From assembly GCF_900156505.1 (NCBI RefSeq), contig NZ_FTPR01000001.1:1240001-1304000 (forward strand): DNA of 64,000 bases. The letters run 5' to 3'. The notes beneath the pieces are model-generated. The model did not search any database. It worked only from the letters and a program-made list of their open reading frames with translations, and was not told the origin of the DNA. A program made the translations under genes and the position numbers. The stretch is from Yoonia rosea. GTDB lineage: Bacteria; Pseudomonadota; Alphaproteobacteria; Rhodobacterales; Rhodobacteraceae. This document shows, piece after piece, positions 8,894 to 15,984 of the stretch. Numbering within the stretch: position 1 is the first letter of the stretch; each line of letters opens with the position of its first letter.

Positions 8894-10204
8894 ATGTCAG
8901 AACGTCCGGGCAACGCCCTAATGCCAAACCTGCTCACCCCCATGGACCTCGAGCCCAACTGGGAATGGCGCGACAAGCTGCCGGCCCATGGCCATATGTC
9001 CGTGGATTTCGAACGCCGCATCGATCACGACCGCCTGCGCCGTTACCGCCTTGCGCGCACGCGCCAGTCTTTGCAAAACTCGAACGCGGGTACACTGCTG
9101 TTGTTCGATGTGAACAATATCCGCTACGTCAGCGCGACCAAGATCGGTGAATGGGAACGCGACAAGATGTGCCGTTTCTGTCTGCTGACAGGCGATGACA
9201 GCCCCTATGTGTGGGATTTCGGATCGGCCGCAGAGCACCACAAGCGCCATTCTGACTGGCTGGAACCCAGCCACTGCCTTGCCGGTGTTGTGGGCATGCG
9301 CGGCACGATCCCGCCGGAATTCGGGCTCATGAAAAAATACGCCAAGCAGATCGCCGGATTGATCCGCGATGCCGGCATGGCCGATATGCCCGTGGGGGTG
9401 GACTATGCTGAAACGGCCATGTTCCACGCGCTGCAAGAAGAGGGACTGAACGTGGTCGATGGCCAGCAGATCATGCTGGCGGCGCGCGAAATCAAGAACA
9501 CGGATGAAATCCAGCTTTTGACCCAAGCGGCAGCCATGGTCGATGGCGTTTATCATATGATCTACGAAGAGCTGAAACCGGGCATCCGCGAAAACGATAT
9601 CGTCGCCTTGTCCAACAAGATGCTTTACGAGATGGGATCCGATGATGTCGAGGCGATCAATGCTATTTCCGGCGAACGCTGCAACCCGCATCCGCATAAC
9701 TTCACCGACCGTCTGATCCGACCGGGCGATCAGGCGTTTTTTGATATCCTGCAATCCTATCAGGGCTATCGCACCTGTTATTACCGCACCTTCAACGTCG
9801 GCCGCGCGACCCCGTCACAGAATGACGCCTATACCAAGGCACGCGAATGGATCGACGCGTCCATCGCGATGATCAAACCGGGCGTATCGACCGATAAGGT
9901 GGCCGAGGTCTGGCCAACGGCCCAAGAGCTGGGTTTCGCAAGCGAGGATCAGGCCTTTGGTCTGCAATTTGGTCACGGGCTTGGTCTGGCGCTGCATGAA
10001 CGGCCCATCATCAGCCGTGCGGTGTCGATGGATCACCCGATGGAGATCAAGACCGGCATGGTCTTTGCGCTGGAAACCTACTGCCCCGCCACCGACGGCT
10101 ATTCCGCCGCGCGGATCGAGGAAGAAGTCGTCGTGACCGAGACAGGGTGCGAGGTGATCAGCCTGTTCCCTGCCGAAGAGCTGCCTATCGCCAACCGCTA
10201 CTAG
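8894..10204 (+). CDS. M24 (creatinase/aminopeptidase P fold) enzyme with altered metal site
   Basis: This 436-residue protein has an N-terminal creatinase-type domain (about 45-190) and a C-terminal pita-bread domain. The five canonical metal ligands align as Asp284 (FFDIL), Cys295 in place of the second Asp (YQGYRTC), His361 (FGHGLG), Glu394 (ALETY) and Glu409 (RIEEE). The family includes Xaa-Pro peptidases, creatinase and the DMSP lyase DddP, so the fold alone does not give a reaction. Its position inside a sugar/ketoacid catabolic operon argues against a general peptidase. The Asp-to-Cys change may mean a different metal or a metal-free hydrolase. Confidence 0.85.
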   Translation: MSERPGNALMPNLLTPMDLEPNWEWRDKLPAHGHMSVDFERRIDHDRLRRYRLARTRQSLQNSNAGTLLLFDVNNIRYVSATKIGEWERDKMCRFCLLTGDDSPYVWDFGSAAEHHKRHSDWLEPSHCLAGVVGMRGTIPPEFGLMKKYAKQIAGLIRDAGMADMPVGVDYAETAMFHALQEEGLNVVDGQQIMLAAREIKNTDEIQLLTQAAAMVDGVYHMIYEELKPGIRENDIVALSNKMLYEMGSDDVEAINAISGERCNPHPHNFTDRLIRPGDQAFFDILQSYQGYRTCYYRTFNVGRATPSQNDAYTKAREWIDASIAMIKPGVSTDKVAEVWPTAQELGFASEDQAFGLQFGHGLGLALHERPIISRAVSMDHPMEIKTGMVFALETYCPATDGYSAARIEEEVVVTETGCEVISLFPAEELPIANRY

Positions 10205-10212
10205 ACCACTGA

Positions 10213-10240
10213 CAGGCCGCTGCATTTCCGTAGCGGCCTG
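10213..10240. other. Intercistronic hairpin
   Basis: A perfect nine-base inverted repeat, CAGGCCGCT at 10213-10221 and AGCGGCCTG at 10232-10240, follows the M24 stop codon. No T-run follows, so a strong intrinsic terminator is unlikely. It may instead stabilise mRNA ends or reduce read-through into the dehydrogenase genes. Confidence 0.55.
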
Positions 10241-10284
10241 CACATCACGCCTCATCAAACGATCCGGCAAGGGGGGAGCCTGCC

Positions 10285-11280
10285 ATGGCCAAAACCAAAA
10301 CAAATTCCGAGGACTATCTGCGCATGTACCGCCAGATGGTCCGTATCCGCAGCTTTGAAGACAACGCAAACCAGCTGTATCTCTCGGCCAAAATGCCGGG
10401 CCTGACCCATATGTATTCCGGCGAAGAGGCCGTCGCCGTCGGCATCTGCGAGGCGCTGAAAACCACCGACAAGATCACGTCTACCCACCGTGGCCACGGG
10501 CACTGCGTGGCCAAGGGCGCTGACTTTAAAGAGATGTTCTGCGAGCTTTTGGGCAAGGAAGAAGGCTATTGCCGCGGCAAGGGCGGCTCGATGCATATCG
10601 CGGATCAGTCCAACGGAAACCTTGGGGCCAACGCCATCGTAGGCGGGTCTATGGGGATCGCCACGGGGTCTGCCTTTACCGCCAAAATGCTGGGCCGCGA
10701 TGACGTCACCGTCTGTTTCTTTGGTGACGGCGCCACCGCACAGGGCCTGATGTACGAGGTCATGAATATGGCGGCCCTCTGGAACCTGCCCGTCATCTAT
10801 GCCTGTGAAAACAACGGCTATTCCGAATACACCAAAACCGAAGAAATCGCCGCCGGTTCCATCACCGCCCGCGCCGAGGCCTTCGGGATCGAAGCGCATC
10901 AGGTGGATGGGCAGGATGTTCTGGCCGTCAACAAGCTGGCCAACGATCTGGTTGCCCGTGCCCGCAAGGGCGAAGGCCCGTTCTTTATCGAACTGATGAC
11001 CTACCGCTACCACGGCCACCATGTGGGCGACATCAACCGCGAGTATTACCGGTCCAAGGACGAAGAGAAGGACTGGAAAGACAACCGCGACCCAATCATC
11101 CGGTTCCGCGCGCATCTGGTCAGCGAAGGCCTTGCCACCGAGGAAGAGATCGACGCGCTCAACGCCGAGATCGCCAAAGACGCCGAAGAGGCCGTCAAAT
11201 ATGCGCTTGATGCGAAATATCCCGATGTCTCCGAAGTCGACATGCACGTCTTTTCCGACATCAAACACGCGCTGGCATAA
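10285..11280 (+). CDS. TPP-dependent dehydrogenase E1 alpha subunit (acetoin/pyruvate type)
   Basis: This 331-residue protein has the E1-alpha hallmarks: the STHRGHGH segment, GKGGSMHIAD, and the thiamine-diphosphate motif beginning GDGA in FFGDGATAQG and closing with ENNGYSE. The sequence is closest in feel to acetoin dehydrogenase alpha (AcoA) rather than to central pyruvate dehydrogenase: YSGEEAVAVGI and YRYHGHHVGD match that subgroup. It forms an alpha2beta2 enzyme with the next gene, decarboxylating a 2-oxoacid or cleaving an alpha-hydroxyketone and passing the acyl unit to lipoate. A GGGGGGAG ribosome site precedes the ATG. Confidence 0.9.
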   Translation: MAKTKTNSEDYLRMYRQMVRIRSFEDNANQLYLSAKMPGLTHMYSGEEAVAVGICEALKTTDKITSTHRGHGHCVAKGADFKEMFCELLGKEEGYCRGKGGSMHIADQSNGNLGANAIVGGSMGIATGSAFTAKMLGRDDVTVCFFGDGATAQGLMYEVMNMAALWNLPVIYACENNGYSEYTKTEEIAAGSITARAEAFGIEAHQVDGQDVLAVNKLANDLVARARKGEGPFFIELMTYRYHGHHVGDINREYYRSKDEEKDWKDNRDPIIRFRAHLVSEGLATEEEIDALNAEIAKDAEEAVKYALDAKYPDVSEVDMHVFSDIKHALA

Positions 11281-11292
11281 GGAGAATTTGCG

Positions 11293-12288
11293 ATGCGAGA
11301 GATCACCCTATCCCAAGCCGTGAACGAAGCACTGGCCGAAGAAATGCGCCGCGACGAGACCGTGTTCATCATCGGTGAGGACGTGGCCGAAGCCGGCACA
11401 CCGTTCAAAGTCCTTTCCGGTCTGGTCGAGGAATTCGGCACAGGTCGCGTGGTCGACACCCCGATCGCCGAACCCGGCTTTATGGGGCTTGCCGTCGGCG
11501 CGGCTATGACCGGCACGCGCCCTGTGGTCGATCTGATGTTTGGCGATTTCATCTTCCTGATCATGGACCAGCTCTGCAATCAGGCGGCCAAGACGCACTA
11601 TATGTCCGGTGGCAAACTCAGCGTGCCACTTGTCTTGCGCACCAATATGGGGGCGACGCGCCGCTCTGCGGCACAGCATAGCCAGTCGCTCCATGCGCTT
11701 GTTGCCCATATTCCCGGCCTCAAGGTTGCAATGCCGTCTTCAGCCTATGAGGCGAAGGGCCTGATGAAAACCGCGATCCGCGACAATAATCCGGTCGTCA
11801 TTTTCGAAGACAAGCTGATGTATCAGGATAAGGCCCCAGTGCCCGAAGAAGAATACCTGATCCCCTTTGGCGAGGCGAATATCAAGCGCGAAGGCAGCGA
11901 CATCACATTGATCGGCACATCTTCTATGGTGCAGGTTTGCGAGAAAGCCGCCGAAATTCTGGCCGCTGAAGGTATCAGCGCCGAGGTGATCGACCCGCGC
12001 ACGATCGTGCCGCTGGATGAAAAGACCTTGCTGGAATCTGCGCGCAAGACCAGCCGCGTGATCGTGGTGGACGAGGGCCACCAGAGCTTTGGTGTGACCA
12101 GCGAAATCGCAAGCCGGATCAATGAAAAGGCGTTCTATCACCTTGATGCCCCTGTGCTCCGCATGGGCGCGATGGATGTGCCGATCCCTTTCAGCCCCAC
12201 GCTTGAAGACATCACAGTGCCCACGCCCGAAGGTGTCGCCGCCAAGGCGCGGCTGCTGGTCGGCGGGGAGATGATCCATGCCGCTTGA
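11293..12288 (+). CDS. TPP-dependent dehydrogenase E1 beta subunit
   Basis: This 331-residue transketolase-like beta subunit begins MREITLSQAVNEAL and includes FIIGEDVAEAG, DTPIAEPGFMGLAVGAAM and the C-terminal transketolase domain with SAEVIDPRTIVPLDE. It is standard length for AcoB/PdhB. It sits 12 bases after the alpha gene and overlaps the following lipoyl-protein gene by 11 bases, so the three are translationally linked. Together they make the E1 component and lipoyl carrier of a 2-oxoacid/acetoin dehydrogenase complex. No dihydrolipoyl dehydrogenase (E3) gene is present in the window, so E3 is probably shared from another complex. Confidence 0.92.
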   Translation: MREITLSQAVNEALAEEMRRDETVFIIGEDVAEAGTPFKVLSGLVEEFGTGRVVDTPIAEPGFMGLAVGAAMTGTRPVVDLMFGDFIFLIMDQLCNQAAKTHYMSGGKLSVPLVLRTNMGATRRSAAQHSQSLHALVAHIPGLKVAMPSSAYEAKGLMKTAIRDNNPVVIFEDKLMYQDKAPVPEEEYLIPFGEANIKREGSDITLIGTSSMVQVCEKAAEILAAEGISAEVIDPRTIVPLDEKTLLESARKTSRVIVVDEGHQSFGVTSEIASRINEKAFYHLDAPVLRMGAMDVPIPFSPTLEDITVPTPEGVAAKARLLVGGEMIHAA

Positions 12289-13546
12289 CGTCATCATGCC
12301 CGCGCTCGGTATGGCCCAGGAAACGGGCCTGATCGTCGCGTGGCACAAACAACCCGGCGATGCGGTCACCAAGGGTGACATTCTGTTCGAGGTCGAAACC
12401 GACAAGGCCACGATGGAGATCGAGGCCGCCGCTGACGGTTTTCTAACCGACGTCGCCGCCGGCGAAGGGACCGACGTGCCGGTAGGCAACGTCATCGCAA
12501 AAATCTCTGACAGTGCCGAAAGCGCAGCCTCCGCCCCTGCCGAGGAGGCGGCCCCTGCCCCATCAGACGATCTGCCCGAAGGCAAGGAAGTTATCATGCC
12601 CACGCTGGGCATGGCGCAGGATTCGGGTCTGCTGGTCGCATGGCATAAAAACCCCGGCGATGCGGTTAGCGTCGATCACATTTTGTTCGAAGTCGAAACC
12701 GACAAAAGCGTCAACGAAGTCAACGCAGGCTTTGACGGCTACCTTGGTGCAACACTCGCCGAAGCAGGCGAAGACGTGCCCACCGGCCAGACCATCGCGA
12801 TCATTACTGCTGAAAAGCCCGCCAACCCTGTCGCACGCAAAAGTGCTGCGGCCCCTGCACCGCAAGCCGCCGTTGTAGAGGAAAAACCCGCACCCGTCGC
12901 CAAGGCGCAACCGGCGAAAGTGGCCCCTGCCCCCGCAACCCACGGGCGCATCCTTGCGTCACCCAAACTGCGGCGGCTGGCGCTCGAGCAAGGGCTGGAT
13001 TTGCAGCGACTGGTCGACGCGGGGCATCCGCAACCGTTCCATGTCAAAGACCTCGACGCGCTACGCGCATTGCCGCAAACCTCTGGCGCAACGCAAACGA
13101 CCGCAGCGCAGGTCTCTGGCCGTTTGACGGCCGAGATTGCAAGCGAAGGTTTCACCGATTTCGCCGACTGGGCCGCGAAATCCGCACAACTGACCGATAC
13201 CGCGGCTCTGCTCGCAGGTCTCTGCGCCGCGAGCCACGGCAGCGATACGACAATAGCCGTCGAAAGCTTTGGCATGACCAAGACCTACGCGGCCTCCGCC
13301 CAACTCAGCGCCACAGACCCGACCGAGGACGCCGCCCGACTGCGGGTCCGCGACTTGCGCTTCAGCGCGATTACAAGCGTGGCTGTCGGGGCCGAGGACG
13401 TGCCGACACTGACGCTCACGCGCACCGGCACTGGCCTCACGATCACGCTTGAATTTGCGCCTGCGCAACTGGCGCCAAGTGACGCGATCACCCTTCTTTC
13501 CAACTTCGCAGGCCGGATGGAGCAACCGCTCCGCCACCTGCTCTGA
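12278..13546 (+). CDS. E2-like lipoyl protein with degenerate acyltransferase domain
   Basis: This 422-residue protein has two lipoyl domains with lipoylation lysines at about 43 and 143 (both in ETDK), separated by Ala/Pro linkers. An E3/E1-binding domain follows near 225-262 (ILASPKLRRLALEQG). The last 150 residues are short and weakly like the end of a chloramphenicol-acetyltransferase-type E2 core, but the catalytic HxxxDG is absent: the expected place reads FAPAQLAPSD. It therefore cannot be an ordinary active E2. Its layout recalls the eukaryotic E3-binding protein. Acyl transfer is probably done by the separate protein encoded at 14991-15881. Confidence 0.85.
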   Translation: MPLDVIMPALGMAQETGLIVAWHKQPGDAVTKGDILFEVETDKATMEIEAAADGFLTDVAAGEGTDVPVGNVIAKISDSAESAASAPAEEAAPAPSDDLPEGKEVIMPTLGMAQDSGLLVAWHKNPGDAVSVDHILFEVETDKSVNEVNAGFDGYLGATLAEAGEDVPTGQTIAIITAEKPANPVARKSAAAPAPQAAVVEEKPAPVAKAQPAKVAPAPATHGRILASPKLRRLALEQGLDLQRLVDAGHPQPFHVKDLDALRALPQTSGATQTTAAQVSGRLTAEIASEGFTDFADWAAKSAQLTDTAALLAGLCAASHGSDTTIAVESFGMTKTYAASAQLSATDPTEDAARLRVRDLRFSAITSVAVGAEDVPTLTLTRTGTGLTITLEFAPAQLAPSDAITLLSNFAGRMEQPLRHLL

Positions 13547-13563
13547 CCACATCGGAGACCAAA

Positions 13564-14994
13564 ATGGACTTTACCGATCTTTACATCGACGGCGCATGGC
13601 ACAAAGGCGCATCTGGGGAACGCTTTGACGTGATCAACCCCGCCACAGAACAGGTGATCGCCTCGGTCGCCTCGGCCGAGATTGCCGACGCTGACGCCGC
13701 CCTTGATGCCGCCCAAGCCGCAATGAAGGAATGGGCCGCCAAAACACCGCGCCACCGCTCTGAAGTGCTGCGCAAGGCGTGGGAGTTGATGACAGCGAGG
13801 CTCGAAGATTTTGCCCATCTGATCACGCTGGAAAACGGCAAGGCCCGCACCGATGCCATGGGCGAAGCGACCTATGCCGCCGAATTTTTCCGCTGGTTTG
13901 CCGAAGAAGCCGTGCGCGCCGACGGGATGCTGACCCATGCCCCCGCATCCGGCGCGCGGATTATGGTGCAGCATAAACCCGCAGGGCTTGCCGTGCTGGT
14001 GACCCCGTGGAACTACCCCGCCGCGATGGGGACGCGCAAAATCGCGCCCGCGCTGGCAGCTGGTTGTGCGGTCATCATCAAACCCGCCTCGGAAACGCCG
14101 CTGACAATGCTCGCGCTTATGCCACTTCTGGAAGAGGCCGGCGTGCCTAAGGGCCTTGTCAACGTGCTGCCGTCCAAGCGCACCGGTGCTTTGGTCGATC
14201 ACATGCTGCATGACCCGCGCGTGCGGGTCGTGTCCTTTACCGGATCTACCGGCGTGGGCCGCAAACTGCTGCATTCAGCGGCGGATCAGGTCCTGAAACC
14301 TGCGATGGAACTGGGCGGCAACGCACCCTTGCTGGTGTTTGAAGATGCCGATCTTGATGTCGCCGTCGAAGGCGCGATGCTGGCAAAGATGCGCAATCTG
14401 GGCGAGGCCTGTACCGCCGCCAACCGCATCTACGTGCACGCGGATGTGGCTGAAGCCTTCACTGCCAAATTCACCGCCGCAATGGCCGCCTTGAAGGTCG
14501 GCGACGGCACAGACCCATCCGTTGATGTGGGCCCTTTGGTGAATGCAGACACCCGCGACAAGGTCGCCGCTTTCGTGGCGGATGCCGTCGCCAAGGGTGC
14601 CAAAATCGAATGTGGCGGCACCACGCCCAACGGAAAGGGCTTTTTCTACCCGCCGACCGTCATGTCCAATGTCTCGCAGGACGCGGATTGCGTGCATGAC
14701 GAAATCTTCGGCCCTGTCGCCGCGATCCAGACATTCACCGATCAGGAAGACGTGATCCGCCGCGCCAATGACACCGAATACGGGCTTGTGGCCTATGTCT
14801 TTTCCGAAGATATGAAGCGCGCCTTGCAGGTCTGCGAACGGCTGGAATACGGGATGGTCGGCCTGAACCGCGGTTTGGTCTCTGATCCCGCAGCACCCTT
14901 TGGCGGCGTGAAACAGTCAGGCCTCGGCCGTGAAGGCGGGCACGAGGGCATGCTCGAATTCATGGAAACGCAATACATCTCGGCCAGCTGGTGA
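13564..14994 (+). CDS. NAD(P)-dependent aldehyde dehydrogenase
   Basis: This 476-residue enzyme of the ALDH superfamily is most like the succinate-semialdehyde/glycolaldehyde dehydrogenase group. Seen are VTPWNYPAAM, the cofactor-loop FTGSTGVGRK, the general base in ELGGNAPLLVFEDAD, and the catalytic cysteine in LGEACTAANR, about 35 residues on. The GGVKQSGLGREGG segment closes the chain. It lies between the two E2-like genes and ends in overlap with the second. The inference is that it oxidises the aldehyde left after E1 cleaves an alpha-hydroxyketone intermediate. Confidence 0.92.
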   Translation: MDFTDLYIDGAWHKGASGERFDVINPATEQVIASVASAEIADADAALDAAQAAMKEWAAKTPRHRSEVLRKAWELMTARLEDFAHLITLENGKARTDAMGEATYAAEFFRWFAEEAVRADGMLTHAPASGARIMVQHKPAGLAVLVTPWNYPAAMGTRKIAPALAAGCAVIIKPASETPLTMLALMPLLEEAGVPKGLVNVLPSKRTGALVDHMLHDPRVRVVSFTGSTGVGRKLLHSAADQVLKPAMELGGNAPLLVFEDADLDVAVEGAMLAKMRNLGEACTAANRIYVHADVAEAFTAKFTAAMAALKVGDGTDPSVDVGPLVNADTRDKVAAFVADAVAKGAKIECGGTTPNGKGFFYPPTVMSNVSQDADCVHDEIFGPVAAIQTFTDQEDVIRRANDTEYGLVAYVFSEDMKRALQVCERLEYGMVGLNRGLVSDPAAPFGGVKQSGLGREGGHEGMLEFMETQYISASW

Positions 14995-15881
14995 ATGTGA
15001 TGACAGATGTAATCGCCTCTCCTTCCGTCCGCACCCTTGCAGGTCAAAAAGGCATTGATCTGGAAAAACTGGCCCGCGATCTGGGCCGGACCACCATCGC
15101 CCGTGAGGATCTGACGGGCGATGCCAAGCCCGGTGCCGCCCCGAGCGACCACAGCAAGTATTGGGACGTCGATCACAGTCAGTTCGGCCCCGTGACCGAA
15201 GAACCGCTCAGCCGCTTTGCGCAAGTGGCCGCTGGCAATCTGGGTGCGGCGAACGCAATGATCCCGCAGGTCACCCACCACGACCGCGCCGATGTCTCGG
15301 CGATTGAGGCACTGCGCAAAGAGTTGAAACCGGAGGCGCAAGCGCGCGGTGTCAAGCTCACCACGTTGGCGTTTCAGGTCAAGGCGCTGGCACGGGCCCT
15401 GCGTGAATTCCCGCGTTTCAATGCGTCGCTGACACCGGATGGCAGGACACTGATCCTCAAGGACTATGTCCATATCGGGATCGCCGTTGATACCGCCCAC
15501 GGCCTGATGGTGCCCGTGATCCGTGATGCGGACCGCAAGGGGCTTTGGCAGATCGCAAGCGAGATCACCGATCTGGCGGCGCGCGCACAAGCCCGCAAGG
15601 TGGGCCCCGATGAAATGGGTGGCGCGTCTATGTCGATCAGTAATCTGGGCGGGATCGGCGGCACAGCCTTCACCCCCATCGTGAACCCGCCCGAGGTGGC
15701 AATCCTTGGCCTGACGCGCACCGAAATCACCCCCGTCTGGGATGGCGCGGCCTTTCAGCCCAAACCGATGGTACCGCTTGACCTGAGCTATGATCACCGC
15801 GTGATCAATGGGGCCGAGGCCGCACGCTTTGTCAGCTATCTGGCCGGTCTGTTGGGCGATCCCCGCAGGATGATGATCTAA
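14991..15881 (+). CDS. Stand-alone E2 acyltransferase catalytic protein
   Basis: This 296-residue protein lacks any lipoyl domain. It opens with a peripheral subunit-binding domain (IASPSVRTLAGQKGIDL) and continues with a full E2 catalytic core that includes ISNLGGIGGTAFTPIVNPP and the active-site motif DHRVING (His269). The usual Asp is Asn273, a variant I recall from some bacterial pyruvate dehydrogenase E2 chains. The start is GTG at 14991 or, equally likely, ATG at 15000; both overlap or abut the aldehyde dehydrogenase stop. With the lipoyl protein at 12278 it forms a split E2, one chain carrying lipoate and one the acetyltransferase. Confidence 0.88.
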   Translation: MNVMTDVIASPSVRTLAGQKGIDLEKLARDLGRTTIAREDLTGDAKPGAAPSDHSKYWDVDHSQFGPVTEEPLSRFAQVAAGNLGAANAMIPQVTHHDRADVSAIEALRKELKPEAQARGVKLTTLAFQVKALARALREFPRFNASLTPDGRTLILKDYVHIGIAVDTAHGLMVPVIRDADRKGLWQIASEITDLAARAQARKVGPDEMGGASMSISNLGGIGGTAFTPIVNPPEVAILGLTRTEITPVWDGAAFQPKPMVPLDLSYDHRVINGAEAARFVSYLAGLLGDPRRMMI

Positions 15882-15940
15882 CGGACAAGCCACCGATCCT
15901 TTAGCCGTCAGGTGCAAGCAAATGATCCCGCTGGTGGCGC

Positions 15941-15967
15941 AAAGTGGCATTTCCACTTTGATCAAAG
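15941..15967. promoter_or_regulatory. Overlapping dyads upstream of the SLC13 gene
   Basis: AAAGTGG at 15941-15947 pairs with CCACTTT at 15953-15959 across a five-base loop. Overlapping it is the palindrome CTTTGATCAAAG at 15956-15967, 17 bases before the transporter ATG. The first may terminate the preceding operon, and the second looks like an operator. Their functions are inferred only from symmetry and position. Confidence 0.45.
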
Positions 15968-15984
15968 CGCTCTAGGGTGCGGCC

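Noticed and set aside
8894..10204. Calling the M24 gene the DMSP lyase DddP
   Set aside because: Overall length and fold fit, but as I recall DddP its metal-binding Asp residues are not all present here, and the operon context is sugar-type catabolism.
14793..15965. A 390-codon open frame on the minus strand
   Set aside because: Opposite the aldehyde dehydrogenase end and the E2 catalytic gene; composition and lack of motifs mark it as a shadow.
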